Counted from the stretch's first letter, positions 39,701 to 50,650 are shown. The stretch is 64,000 nucleotides of DNA from Thunnus maccoyii (GCF_910596095.1 NC_056552.1:18734611-18798610), one strand, 5' to 3'. The notes: generated by a model from the letters alone, not told the origin. Made by a program: numbers and translations.

Positions 39701-42184
39701 GAGGCTAATTTGTAACCCCCCCGCATTATGGTGTGACGCAGCAGAATACAAAAACAACTTGATGAATTATAATAGCATGGACAAAGTACAAAGTAGCTTG
39801 GCTCCAAATATTATCGCTAATAAAATAATTGGAGATGAGTCATAGGATGGATGAAAAGCAACCTGCACAAGCTTGATGGCAGCCTGACAGAGGAGATAAA
39901 GAAGAGGAAGCACTTCGATCAGAGCGAGAGGTAGACCATGGAAAATAACGAATTTCTGCTGCTGCTGCTCTGCCACAAGGCTTCAATCAGTGTTGTTTCC
40001 AGATATTTGTATAGTTAACTCGCATTTGGGGTGATAGTTGCATGCAGGTGTGGAAAAGAAAAAGCATTTTGATGATGTCTGGCTTCCATAATTCAACAGA
40101 ATGTTTGTGGGAAACAAAGGTGGTTACTGAAGTGATAACATGATCACGACAAAAAAGTCACTTTCATTACTTCATGGTGACTTTAAAGGAATAGTTTCAC
40201 TTTTTGGGAAATGCACACATTTGCTTTCTTGTCAACAGTTAGATGAAAAAATTGATATTAATCTCATGTGTATGTAGGGTAAACATGAAGCTAATAGCAG
40301 CAGCTGATTAATTGAGCTTAGCACAAAAACTGGAAACAGTTGAAAACAGCTAACCTGGCTCTATTCAAAGGCTGTTCGAAGGTAACAGAATCCACCTACA
40401 AGCACCTCTAATGCTCACTAATTAAAATTTTATACTGTGTTATTAACAAGAAATAGATGCAAATTGTCATTTTTTAAAACAGCCAAGCCAGCTTTTTCTG
40501 CTTGTTTCCAGGCTGCTGACTGAAGCCTTATAGTATAATGAATGGGCAAAAATGCCTCTAATTAGAGCTGGGCGATATGGACAAAATTGATTTTTGACCA
40601 AATACCTCAATATTGATATTGCGAAAAGGATTATTGGTGCTTTCACAAAATATTTACACAATGAGATTTTTGATAAATAATCATCAGTAATATGGATATA
40701 ATGAGTAAGTGGGTAAAGGCAAATAATAGAACAGCTAGAACAGTCTGGTGAGCTCAGAAAATTACATCACTTTACTGTAACGCAGCCTTTAAAACCAGGA
40801 AAAGACAACACTTACGCCATATCATGATATTACGTTAAGTACATATAAGTAAATCTAAGACAATATCTAGTCTTATATCATGATATTGATATAATATCAA
40901 TATATTGCCCAGCCCTACTTCTAACTCATCTAACTCTCACCAAGAAAGTGAATAAGTGTATTTTCCTAAATGTCAAACAATTCCTTTAAGTACTTTTCAG
41001 CAGAAATGGAGGTCAGGAATCATTATCTTTTTTCCAAGCTCTATTCTCTCAGCAGAGACACTTGAGCGTGGATATGATGTAGACTCCCTGGAGATATCGC
41101 TCATTGTGGGTAGATTTAACCTGGGCTCGCATTAAACTCACCAAGCTCCCTGGAGACTGGAGACACGGTAGCGTTCTCTCCTATCTTTGAGACGGCATCG
41201 AAATAGACCTTTCCAGCAAGGGTCATCGCTGCGTGGGGAGACAGATACACATCATCAAGTTACTGGCTGGGAAACGAAGACTTCATGTATCAGCTTGTGT
41301 TCTGGTGAAATTCATGTGAAGGAATTTTCAACTAAAGCTGTAGGATTTTAAAAGCTGAGCTGTGTAAGCGACAAAGCTCACATTAAGATGTGTTGATCAT
41401 TAGGTGTCATGTATCTTCATTTTGTCCTGTTTACCTGTGACTGACTTCTCATAGCTCTTCCCGAGGTTGACCAGGTTCCTCAAGCCTGGGTTGAACTGCT
41501 CCATCACATTCTGGGACAAAGAGCAGAGATTTAAGATTGTGGAGAAAGCAACAAGCACAGCTGCTCCTTTCCCGAATTATACAATTTTTAACACTTTTCC
41601 AAGTCACTTTCTATTTACTCACAAACATCTCTAATGACTTTCTTTTTTTTCTTTTGAAGAAGGTGGCTTGTTGAATGTAATAAAAGTCATGAGAGCTATT
41701 TTTGTGGGAGTGGGTGGAGAAGAGAAATACATGAAAACAAGTGCAAGTGTTTGTGCCATCGCTCTATAAATATCACCATGTGAGAACAATAAAACGTTCA
41801 ATCTTTAACTTGACCCTTCACGTATGCTTTACAAGTCCCTCAAAAGAGCGAAGTCTCACACAAAGTGGCAGCTATTTGTGGCATGAACCTCAGCGCTCTC
41901 CCCTCCCACCCCCCAGCCCCCCATATCTCCCTCTCTCTCTCTCTCACTCTCTATTGAAATGCCTCAACAATCAAGTGCTGTTCACCTCCCTGTCTCTATT
42001 CCCCTGGCACACCCTCAATAGAACAATGAAGGGGCAGGTATGACTTTACACAGAGAGAAGAACAGAGCTGAGGAGAGAAAAAAAGGGAAACAGGTTCCTT
42101 GTTTTCTTTTTTTCTTGCTCTCCCAGCTGAAACTGTGGCACACTGTAAACCACAGGTATGACTCTCTCTCTCTCTCTCTGTCTG

Positions 42185-42241
<57 letters not shown>

Positions 42242-43034
42242 AGTGAGTATATTCCACAAAAAAATAATCTAACTCTAATTTTACTATTAAATGTAAACTC
42301 CAAACCATAAAACAGCCATTTAACTTTTAATCTAAACTGTTTTTTTCTAGTTTTCTTCTGTCTTTTTGTCACACAGAGACAGGAATATACAAGCACAAAC
42401 ACCCTGACACACTCTCACCTGCATTTAACAGGTGAGAGGCAGCAGTGTAAACTTGATTAGATTAATCTAGACAGACTAAACTCATCATAAAATGACTCTT
42501 GATCAAATCATTGTGTGTCAGGATGATTGATGGGGTAGGCAAAACTTTCTCATCACATGTCAGATAAACAAGAGGGTTTACGGCACTGTGGTCAGCTGTG
42601 ATTTATGCATCTATAAATAATCAGATACCAGGGTGTTTCCCTCAAGTGACAGCGGTTTTGTTGCACTTTACAGGTTGATAATGAAGTGCTGAATAGTTTC
42701 TTTTGTAAACAACAACACGGTTTCAGGAGCTCAATCGGATGTTTTGGAAAGGGTTTTTTTGGCAACGTGACAGCAAAAAAGGAAATAAAACTCCTATAAA
42801 GAGTTACAAATCCTAATAAAAGACAAGCATATAACTCTCTTTAACAGTTTTTATTGTTGTTATTGCTGTGATTTATAGTCAGGGTTAAAATGCAACAAAT
42901 CACAACCCAACTGTGGAAAGCCGATTTCCCAATTCAGCCTACCAAGAATTAAATCCATCCATTGTCAATATTTGCTCACTCACCTTGTATGTACTTTCAG
43001 TGAGCTTGCTCACACCATCTGGAGTGCGAGACAT
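16348..43034 (-). CDS. baiap2l1: BAIAP2L1 (IRTKS), I-BAR and SH3 adaptor
   Basis: BAIAP2L1 binds curved plasma membrane through an I-BAR (IMD) domain and recruits actin regulators through its SH3 domain (family knowledge). Exons in transcript order are 42984-43034, 41435-41510, 41142-41228, 29439-29500, 27894-27965, 27533-27667, 24637-24789, 24390-24533, 23726-23849, 22811-23024, 20105-20164, 19862-20009, 16552-16592 and 16348-16420. They total 1440 bases (479 residues plus stop) against 511 in human. The ATG at 43034 begins [17 protein letters not shown], matching the family start. The IMD spans about 1-245 ([33 protein letters not shown]). The SH3 spans about 327-385 ([29 protein letters not shown]). 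The C-terminus [19 protein letters not shown] is the conserved WH2-like tail with an NPF motif. The shortening falls between the SH3 and the tail, so one exon between 16.6 and 19.8 kb may have been missed or lost. The acceptor at 16592 could instead be at 16595 (one extra Gln). Confidence 0.95.
18280..18302. repeat. (GGCT)n microsatellite
   Basis: Five tandem GGCT/GCTG units in the BAIAP2L1 intron between exons 19862-20009 and 16552-16592. Apart from this, 16600-19860 shows only AT-rich intronic sequence. Confidence 0.85.
20425..20710 (+). repeat. MITE of the TAGAGCTG/TTAATCAATTA family
   Basis: Begins TTAGAGCTGAAGCAATTAGT and contains AAAATTAATCTGCAACTATTT, a GAATATCTATAGACTTC block and a terminal CAATTAATCAG, parallel to the copy at 10903-11514. 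The right end is truncated. It lies in the intron on the acceptor side of BAIAP2L1 exon 20105-20164. Confidence 0.6.
21749..21794. repeat. (TG)n microsatellite
   Basis: An interrupted then perfect TG tract in mid-intron of BAIAP2L1, more than 900 bases from either neighbouring exon, so unlike the donor-adjacent tracts elsewhere in the window. Confidence 0.9.
22200..22440 (+). repeat. Unclassified dispersed repeat B, copy 1
   Basis: Shares with 29020-29320, in order, the blocks TTTCCTAAAACA..CTGGGCACTGT, CAAAATAAAC.ACAGTG, TTCGTGGTAATGAGA.AACATGTCAC and TGGCTCA. The second copy is split by a MITE. No inverted termini were recognised. Confidence 0.6.
23113..23640 (+). repeat. MITE with TTAAAGGA-TAGTTTGACATTTTGGGAAAT terminus
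   Basis: The left terminus TTTAAAGGAGTAGTTTGACA starts a known type of fish element. Internal landmarks are TAGCTTAGCATAAAGACTGG, AACAGCTAGCCTGGCTCTGT and GCTAAGCTAACTGGCTGC. The expected inverted right terminus is replaced after about 23610, so the copy is truncated. A complete relative lies at 40183-40989 and a fragment at 33380-33510. Confidence 0.65.
24548..24569. repeat. (AAAG)n microsatellite
   Basis: Short AAAG tract in the 103 bp intron between BAIAP2L1 exons 24637-24789 and 24390-24533, on the acceptor side of the latter. On the sense strand it reads CTTT and so contributes pyrimidines upstream of the acceptor at 24533. Confidence 0.85.
29020..29320 (+). repeat. Dispersed repeat B, copy 2, split by a reversed MITE
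   Basis: The flanks match 22200-22440. The inserted block at about 29055-29225 is a reverse copy of the MITE family at 10903 and 20425: it reads ..GATATTCAGTTTATTAG.., GAATTTTTACTCGATTATC and ends TTAATCAATTAATCGTTGCTGC. The nesting gives a relative age: repeat B is older than the MITE. Confidence 0.55.
30300..30806 (-). other. Unexplained GC-rich open frame in BAIAP2L1 intron 3
   Basis: An ATG-initiated 168-codon open frame on the BAIAP2L1 sense strand. Its second half is proline-rich ([17 protein letters not shown]) and GC-rich compared with the AT-rich intron around it. A second overlapping frame reads [18 protein letters not shown] after a CTGCAG acceptor-like site near 30556. I recognise no domain. 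It could be an alternative exon, a decayed processed copy or chance; chance is favoured by the lack of codon structure in the first half. Confidence 0.25.
33370..33515 (+). repeat. Fragment of the TTAAAGGA..TTTTGGGAAAT MITE
   Basis: Reads TGTTTTGGGAAATGCATTTA and then AACAGCTAGCCTGCCTACCAGCACCTCTAAAAC, internal landmarks of the family at 23113 and 40183. Both ends are missing. Confidence 0.55.
34500..34860 (+). repeat. Dispersed fish repeat, family C copy 1
   Basis: Contains AAATATCTTAGCTCTTAACTG, AAATGCTCCACTATGTTCACC and AGCTAGTCGGTAACTGTGTC. A shorter copy with the same order of blocks is at 52985-53100. Confidence 0.6.
37223..39080 (+). mobile_element. Defective L1-like LINE, internally deleted
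   Basis: The insert begins GAGGGGGGATTCAAGATTGCA, a fish L1 5' end, and finishes with AATAAAACATATAA before the target duplication. ORF1 remnants: a start region [11 protein letters not shown] near 37405 and a coiled-coil end near 37790-37890 ([18 protein letters not shown]). Reverse-transcriptase remnants at 37951-38320 include [24 protein letters not shown] and a YADD catalytic box near 38282-38293, after a frameshift at about 38180. A last ORF2 remnant, [15 protein letters not shown], is near 38565-38615. At about 1.86 kb, and with several stops and frameshifts, it is non-functional. Confidence 0.8.
37525..37700 (+). repeat. Third-layer repeat inside the L1-like element
   Basis: The stretch TGTATGTCCTTCACATATCT..GAGAACCGTTCATCTGATCT..TTGGTGCAATTTGG resembles a short dispersed repeat common in fish and shares nothing with L1 coding sequence. 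It separates the two ORF1 remnants, which suggests an insertion after, or together with, the internal rearrangement of the LINE. Confidence 0.5.
40183..40989 (+). mobile_element. MITE with TTAAAGGAAT termini, carrying a nested hAT-like element
   Basis: The left end TTTAAAGGAATAGTTTCACT and the right end GTCAAACAATTCCTTTAA are inverted complements over about 28 bases. Internal landmarks match the family at 23113. The unit is interrupted at 40563-40917 by another element. Confidence 0.7.
40563..40917 (+). mobile_element. hAT-like non-autonomous element (TAGAGCTGGGCGATAT ends)
   Basis: The 16-base termini TAGAGCTGGGCGATAT and ATATTGCCCAGCCCTA are inverted complements. The flanking 8-mers CCTCTAAT and CTTCTAAC match at six of eight positions, as expected of a decayed 8 bp hAT target duplication. 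The 355-base body has no coding capacity. Confidence 0.7.
42161..42241. repeat. Compound (CT)n-(CA)n microsatellite
   Basis: About ten CT units followed by a perfect CA tract from about 42186 to 42241, within BAIAP2L1 intron 1. It reads TG then AG on the gene's sense strand and lies over 700 bases from either exon. Long open frames of His-Thr or Cys-Val repeats here are artefacts of the tract. Confidence 0.95.
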
Positions 43035-43330
43035 GCTGGCAGGTTTATTTCTCGAGAAATATAACAAAACAAATAGAGAGAAAAAAATGAAAATAAAAAT
43101 TGTGTTTCGTAATCCAGGTGTTCACTCGGAATGGTAAATCCCAAAGCCGGTCCTGCTCTCAGTCTGCAGCTTCGCTGCGTGCATGTGGGCAGAGAGACGC
43201 TCAGCAGCCGGCGGCGGCGGACGCACTGATACACCGACACTCTTCCCTGGTGCGTTTAGGGCTGAGGGCGGAGGAGGGAGAGGGAGGGGGCCGTGACGTC
43301 ACGAGAGGTGTTCTCATGTGGTGAAATAAA
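43035..43330 (-). promoter_or_regulatory. baiap2l1: BAIAP2L1 promoter and 5' UTR with perfect CRE
   Basis: The sequence immediately upstream of the ATG at 43034 is GC-rich and CpG-rich (GGCGGCGGCGGACGC near 43210; GGGCGGAGGAGGGAGAGG near 43266) in an AT-rich neighbourhood. It contains the palindrome TGACGTCA at 43294-43301, inside GTGACGTCACG. No TATA box is obvious, as expected for a CpG-type promoter. The start site is probably between 43150 and 43260. Confidence 0.6.
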
Positions 43331-45632
43331 AAGTTATGAAGCAGCGACTGAAACTACATGTGTGTTTTGAGTGGAGGGGGGATAAACATCTTTGGAGGGG
43401 ATGACGCATTTTGAAATAAAGTGCTCTGATTGGCCTGGAGAGGGCGCTGTAGGTCAATAAAAAACAGTTCATGGAGTCGTGGAAAATCTGAGCCTTTAAA
43501 TACAAATAGCAATACAATACTACAATATAAAATACTCAGTTTCAATTCATTTTAAATTAGTTTTAAAATTCCTTCATTCAAAGTTCAACTTAAGCAACAG
43601 TTTGTAAATATTTTCAACAAAATGTAATGAAGACGTCAAACGTAAAAGATGGCTATTCATGATGCAGATTGACTCCATGTTAAAGGATTATCATAATGGA
43701 TTAACATGATAGCAGCATTTGTATGTCTAATTTGTATAGAAGAAGCATAATATGAAAATCAAGTACTCAAGCACAAGTACTTCAAAACTGTGCTCAAGTA
43801 CACTGTATTTGTACATATGAATTATGAATAAAGCACTAACATTTTATTTTACATTTTATGAAATGTGAATGAAATATTCCAGTGTGCTGTTTGTTTACAC
43901 ATGTGGAACGCTGTTTTCATACTGAAAGATGAGATAGCAAATATGTCACATGTAGACTATAAGTTAAAAAGAAATGTAATATGTTGTTAGACACTGGGTA
44001 GAAGAGTGGTCTGGTACTTAAAACATACCTGTCAAAGGCCTGATGGGGGTGATGTAATCCATCAATTGAAAAGCTGTAAATGCTTCATCTCCAGGCTGAT
44101 ATTGCTGAGACCTGAAGGTATCACATATCATGTTTGGGCTGCATCTTTTCTAATTTAAAGTGTCTTCATCTATATACATAATGTATATTTCACATAAAAG
44201 CAAGGCTAATATTTATATTGCAGTCCTGCCATCCCATGTCCTGCTGGCAACATGGTTATGTATGGCTAGATTGATGCAATTGGGGGCACTATAGGGCAAA
44301 AAGGAGGTGTGGGCCCCTACTGACACCACCACCACCACCACCACCGTGTATCCTATCACTGTCAACTAAACAAATGAAATAGATTTATTCAGGAATATGC
44401 TTGTTATGAGCATAATTTATGACACAGAACACCTCCATAAAATGTGGCCTCAAGATAAACTGATAAAGCAGGATCTTGGTCATTTCAATTGATATAAACA
44501 AATTTTGGCACTTTAAAAGGTCCTGGGTTATTACATCTCCACACAGTCCTGAGAAAAGACCCAATTAAGCAAAATAATTGAATTCACCGGTGTGGGTTTA
44601 CTGTGGGTGTGCAGGACCTTTAAGGTATATTTTAAAAGTTTAATTAAGTTTTATTCATGATGGTTTTATTGGTATGTTGTCTTGAATGTCGTCTGTCCTG
44701 CACTATGTGTTCACCAAGGCAAGTTCCTAACTACAATTGTTGTAGCTACAAAGTTAAGTCAGCTCAAATTTGCAATTATATAAATCACCATAAACCAAAC
44801 CAAAGCAAACTTTGGCTGGTAATCCAGCCTTGTAATGTCACTATATTTATAGTCAGATAAAACACATAATGTGTTGTCTCCCTCTCTGTTTGATCCATTT
44901 TTTGTGTTTTTGTGTATATTCTCAAATATTTTATATATATACTGAATACTGTAAAAATGTATTATTTATATCATCACTTGTATGTATGTTCTTTTTATGT
45001 GTGTGTGAGAGAGTGAAAGAGGGAAGATTATGCTGACTCTTACTGTCAAATCACACTATAGGCTTGTCAGAAATATTGATATTTTAATTATCCATATTGA
45101 CCTGTGTAGCCTGCCAAAGCTGCAGTTGACAGTAGCCCAGTATATCAATCTGGTAATTTAATATTCTAGACATAATTTAAGAATAATCCCGGTCACTAGT
45201 TTGAATAATTGCTGGTTGTGTAATACTTGGTTTATTAGCACCACCATGTGGATGTTCCCTGTAGTAAACTGAAATGTGTGACTATACCTCGAGTGTACTT
45301 CCCAAATTAGCCTTTTGGTCTTATTTCTGTTTCAGAGAAACACATAAATAAAGTTTGTCACATCTGAGAAGATGTCCCACATCACCGACAGGAATGTGAC
45401 CCAGGACTGAGCCTTGCATTCAAAAGCTGATTGTTGTTCTCCATGCAGACACATGATTGAAACGCATGGTGACAATTTCAAGCCTTTACAGCTCTCATCT
45501 GCATGCTCTGAATCTCACAGGCAGTCAGAAGAAGCCACAGCACATCTTCCTTCCCCATGTCCATCCACTCTGTCTTCTTTATTTTTTCTACTTGAGGTCC
45601 TCCAGTGATCTCCAGTGAGAGGACCAGCAGAT
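43331..45632. other. Spacer between divergent BAIAP2L1 and TMEM130
   Basis: AT-rich sequence without recognisable exons. Contains a (CAC)n tract at about 44322-44345. The TMEM130 promoter should lie in the right part, but no convincing TATA box or CpG cluster was seen. A missing 5' coding exon of TMEM130 was looked for here and not found. Confidence 0.5.
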
Positions 45633-47106
45633 ATGGAAAGGTATATCCAACATCTATTAAGACTTTTGACATCTCTTGAATCTGTTTTAAACTTTGGGAT
45701 GTATGCTTACAGAAAAAATGTTGGACGGATCTTGATGCTTCTCCTCTTGGCTCCCCTGGGTGTGGCAAAGACTACAGACCCTTTGACAGATTTGGGTATG
45801 TCCTTCAGCATTTAATTTATACTTCTCTTACAGAGGCTTCATAATAAGATATATCATCTCTTTTAAACAGAAAACATTGCTGGGAAGTTGGTTTTCTATC
45901 AGATTGAAGGGAATGCCACCTATGTTAGAGACACAGGAGAACTGGCCTCTGAAGTTCCCACAGAGACCATGTTTGAACTCTACGATCCCCAAAAGAATTT
46001 CAGCACAGCAAAGTTCACCTATACGTGGGACTTGGGGAACGGGTACGCAGTTTTCTCATACATTAATTCTTCATCAAGGTTTGGATGCTTTTCTTTATCA
46101 TTTGCACTTCTTCTGATCTTTTTGTAATGCAGAGAGGTGATCCAGGGGACTGAGCCGGTTGTCCGGTATCATTACGCTAATTCAGGGAACTACACACTGC
46201 GGCTGAAAGTAGGAGTCAATGTGACCAAATATACACCTGCAATCACTGGGGACTACTCCATGGATGTTAAAGTGCTGGGTTTGTAGTGTTATGTTATTAA
46301 ACATTAGACCAATTAGATAAGTTAAAATCTTTTACATTGTTTGTGTACAGTTTGCCAATTTTCAAAGTTTGATATTCAGTCTTATGTCTTGATTTTCTTG
46401 AAATAAATCAGAATGGTCAGATGGTTCCAAGTGCAATTTCAGCAAATACCAATATAACACGGCAGAAGGAGGCAGATCTTTCCTTATCTTAGAAAGAATC
46501 TTAAAAATTAATCCAAGAAAATCCCCCACAAAATTAGATTCGCATTATGAAATCATCTCCCATATCTACCAGTAGCTGTTCAGTTCAAAATGAACTGTAT
46601 TTGTATAAAAGTACATGTTGTATTTTTATGATTCTTCCAGAAGTAACGTTGTCTTTAAATTAATCCATGTAAGTAATGAAATGACTAATAATTGAAAGTG
46701 ATTTGCAGATGCCATCAAACACATCGAGCTGAAGGGGCCTTCAGATTATGAGATGTCTCAAAACAGCAGTTTGGCTATTCATGTCGATGGAAGGTGAGCT
46801 GCGTTTGGTTTGTTTACTCTCTCTTCATTTCTCTTCGTTCAGGGAATAGGAGAAAACGTTGTTTAATGAAAAGTAATCCGTGTGTATGTCTTCAGTCCTC
46901 CCATGTGGGTGTGCTGGCGTATCCTGCCCAACTGCAAGCCGGACAGGACGGGGGGCTGCACACTGACCATGCTGTATGAAAACACCCTGCGACTGAACCA
47001 CACCTTCACCTCTGCGGGTGTCCACTGCCTGGACATCAGCGTCCGCAATGACATCAGCAAGTTTCAGACCTCCCTCAGCCTCTATGTCAGGAAAAAAAGT
47101 GAGTGG

Positions 47107-47166
<60 letters not shown>

Positions 47167-50100
47167 ACAAATACCTGCAGGCCATCAGGCTAATTTCCAT
47201 AACAAAAAGATGGCGAGACAGAAACTTATATAAAGAGATTGGCAGAAACAGAAAAAGGGCCAAAGAATGAATTAAAAGGTGGAGAATTGCCTAATGACTG
47301 GCATGCTTTATGGCATGTTATTGTTTTCTGTGTGAATACATTGAAACTTCAGCTAAAGTGATTTTCATAATGGTTTCTTTGGAGGTTTAGGACATTCTTT
47401 ACCCTTTTAGAATTATGAAAATATCCCAAAACACGTTACATAATCTCAAAAATGCATTGTCATCGAGTTACACAACAAGGTTCAATGTCAAGGTTCTGTG
47501 TAGATTTAGCCAGTTTATCCACAGCACAGAAGAGGACTGGACTGTAGTTATAGGGTTTAAGATGTTTCATAACTCATTCAAACAGCTTCGTCAGTTCTAC
47601 TGAGTAGTAAGGGGAGCACCAGGTATTTGTACTCATTATTTGCAGGCTTTATTCTGGTGAAACCACACAGCTCTTTTGCAAATGGTTGGTAAAACACAGA
47701 AGAGTAAACTCATCAGGTCAGGACTCAGCAGTGGTCAACCTAATGCCTTGACTGACCTCCTCAATTGTTTTACACCCATTAACACCTTGATCCATGTCAC
47801 TCATTTTGAGATTTGCAGCTTTTCAAGAGATTACATTGTTGATGATTGCTTTTTTTTTTCAAAACTTAAGCTGGTGCTGCTCTTATATGGGATAATTCTA
47901 CACACTGGAGGTTGTTCCTTGTGTGCACAAATATATGTATATATGTATAATCAGAATATGAATTTGATATGATGTATAATAATGCAAAAATCCAATACAG
48001 TGCATTTCTAACCTTAGTAGCAGCTGGAATGGAGGACCTAGAGAGCATGACAAATGGTTAAAAAGTGACTCATTAACTGATGATTAATTTAAAATAGAGG
48101 GGAAAAGGACACAAATGAAAAAGTAATTAGCAAAAAACAATTGGGAAATTGATAAAGTGCAAATTGTCCTTTTTCTTTAATTCAGTTAATTATTTATTTA
48201 TTTTCAATTTTTCATTTATTTTTCTTGTTTAATAGTTTCTTTTTTTTTACACTTTATTTAAATGTTTAATAGCATCATCAAATTTATTTATATATTCATT
48301 TATTTATTCAAATGATTAATGTATCTATGTCCATTAAGAAATAAGTTGGTGAATTGCTTTTTTTCTCTTTGTAAAATCTTTTTTTTTTTAAATCTTTTTT
48401 TTTTTTTATTATCTTTTTGTCATCCAATGAAGTATTTGTAAATGATTTCTTTACAATTTGATCTGTTTATTATTTAGGATTAATTCTTTGATTAATCCCT
48501 TTTTTAACTGTCCAACTGAATATCAATCAATGAACAACTTTATGACCATTTGGAAGGCTCTCTTTGTTTTCTGTAGACTTCGTAGATTCAGCTTTGAATC
48601 AAAACCAGTAACTATTTATAATGATTCATTAATTTGATTTAGTGCACACATACAGGTAATTATTTAGCTAAGGAATAATAAAGAAGATTGATTTTTTCAA
48701 TTCATTATTCCAATTTATGTTTTCTCCCACCATCTATAGAATCTGTGACCTTTTCCACAATCAAAAAGAATTGAGGAACTAAGAGAAGCTGTGCTGTGTC
48801 ATGAGATGTTTCAGATAAAACTTACCATGTGCCATTTAACCACATTAGTTCCACAGACAGAGAGGGAACAGAGAAAATCGAGGAATCCAGGCATATCAGA
48901 GGAGACTGATCTGACTGGCCAGCACGTTTCTGCTGTGCTCAATTGATTTGCTGTCGTTGCGATCTCACTGAAGTTATGATCAAACTGAAACTCATAATAA
49001 CGAGCTTTTAGTGTCAGTTTTCTTACTTGCTGGGAAGCAGCTTTTTTCTCAGAGGAAACTCAGAAAAGAAAACACTTCAGTAACACTTTGGTTGACATCT
49101 GTTGCTGCGCTATTGTGAGCTTTTCAACAGGCAGCCTCTCATGGTCACGTACTAAACTGTGTCTAATGCCAAACAAGAAATTATAGCAACAGCTTTTACC
49201 TGCATTAACCACGACTTCTACTTAACAAAGTGGTGCACTAGCAGCTGGACCAGAACCTTATGATTCAAACACAATTTCCGTCCTCATGTCACCCAGATGC
49301 TAAGATGAGATGTAGATATGGTGATTAACACACTTTAATTAAGAGTACCTTTACTTTTACATGTACTATACTTTAAGGAACTAATACTAATACATTCAAA
49401 CACCAAATGAGACCAAAAGAGTCACTTAACTTCCTATTAACTGAGTAGAAATGATCCCAGCTGGAAAATAGTGACTATGGGCACCATCTGATGGTTTCCA
49501 TGTCAACATGATTGCCCCTTCAAACCAAAACATCAAAACAAGTTCCAATTCACTAAAGACTTTCTTTGTTTCAATTGGAAAAAACACCAAATGAAGAAAT
49601 CACTGTTCAAATGTTCAATAGTGACTTTGATTCTAAAAGCTGCACACTCACTACAAGTGACATGTTTTTTTTGTTCTGTCAATTACAGATAGCAACTCCC
49701 ACATGTTCTTCATCCTGTCCTGTGCTGCCATTCTTGTCGCAACCTTCTCTTTCATCACAGTCATTGCCTGTCGCCCTCGTCATCAGAGCAGATCACAGGT
49801 ATTGAACGTGTTACAAAATCTTACAGTGACAATTCACAATATGAATAACTTCTCTTTGCAAATGTCAAATATTCTTTCAATATTCATTACCTTGGGTTTA
49901 AAGGGTTAAGATGTGGTGAGTATTTAGTGTCCAACTGGGTTCAGCACATGCCTCTGTACTGCATGTGTGCTATTTTTATGATAATTACAACCAGGAATAG
50001 TTGTATGTCAAAAAATTATATTGAAAATGACGCACCTTATCATGCTATCCTATTGTTAAGTGTTAAATGATTAGTTTTGCTGCATATTTGTTTAAATTTG

Positions 50101-50523
50101 CTCTGATCCCATCCCTCAGTGTATCAAAGAGTATCAGTGATTGTCCTTTGATGCAGATTATGACCACAAGGAGGCTGTCTGTGCCTAGAAATAACGTGCA
50201 TGTTGAGCAACAACGTGTGTGTGCCACAAAAACTCCCACAAATTTAAACATAGTGTAGATGTATGATGCATATTGTCCCTTTTTATAGTTTGTTGATATG
50301 TCTATCTACTCTAAACGCAACTTTGAACCAAATAGACATTTCATAACTGACTGTCTTATTGTCTGGATATGTCATTTTGCAGATTGCACCTTCCGGTAAT
50401 GCTCTATTCCTGAAGAACCAAGACTCTGATGGTCAAAGCGCTATTCTTTTTAACTTCTCCACCGCAGACAAAGAAGAGAAAGAGCCACTCCTCATGCAGT
50501 ATGGGACTCAATACTCCTCTTAA
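45633..50523 (+). CDS. tmem130: TMEM130, PKD-domain single-pass membrane protein
   Basis: Function is poorly known; the family is a type I membrane glycoprotein. Exons are 45633-45795, 45871-46042, 46133-46278, 46709-46793, 46896-47098, 49689-49798 and 50383-50523 (1020 bases, 339 residues plus stop), all GT-AG with closing phase. Order: signal peptide (LMLLLLAPLGVAK), a short segment, a PKD-like domain with YTWDLGNG (compare WDFGDG) around 103-112 and YHYANSGNYTLRLKV after it, a cysteine-containing second domain (CWRILPNCKPDRTGGC), one membrane helix at about 262-283 (MFFILSCAAILVATFSFITV), and a cytoplasmic tail of about 55 residues. N-glycosylation sequons include NAT, NFS, NYT, NVT, NSS and NHT. 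A second in-frame ATG at 45699 gives a more conventional signal peptide, MYAYRKNVGRILMLLLLAPL, and may be the true start (317 residues). The first luminal domain of human TMEM130 has no counterpart here. Identity rests on exon-by-exon similarity and on the neighbour NPTX2. Confidence 0.88.
47108..47161. repeat. (CA)n tract next to a TMEM130 donor
   Basis: About 53 bases of CA beginning only 9 nt after the donor GTGAGTGGC of exon 46896-47098, in sense orientation. Confidence 0.95.
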
Positions 50524-50650
50524 GCCTCACATTGTGTGTGTTTGGCAGAAGAAAATGTACAATTATGTACAGAGCTACAGAGCATCCATGTTGTAGATGT
50601 ATATAGCTAAATCGGATCATTGCACAACAAATAGCTTGATAAGGCATTTT

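Larger units (their letters stand above)
24390..43034 (-). other. baiap2l1: BAIAP2L1 exons encoding the I-BAR (IMD) domain
   Basis: The first eight exons encode residues 1-260, a mainly helical, Lys/Arg-rich segment. Basic clusters include [14 protein letters not shown] and [11 protein letters not shown], positions the family uses to contact phosphoinositides. The third intron (29501-41141) is 11.6 kb, by far the largest in the window, and holds most of the nested transposons and an unexplained GC-rich open frame. Confidence 0.85.

Noticed and set aside
42015..42402. Open frames of repeated His-Thr or Cys-Val residues here and at 6408, 8404, 21725 and 46825
   Set aside because: Produced by reading through CA/TG microsatellites.
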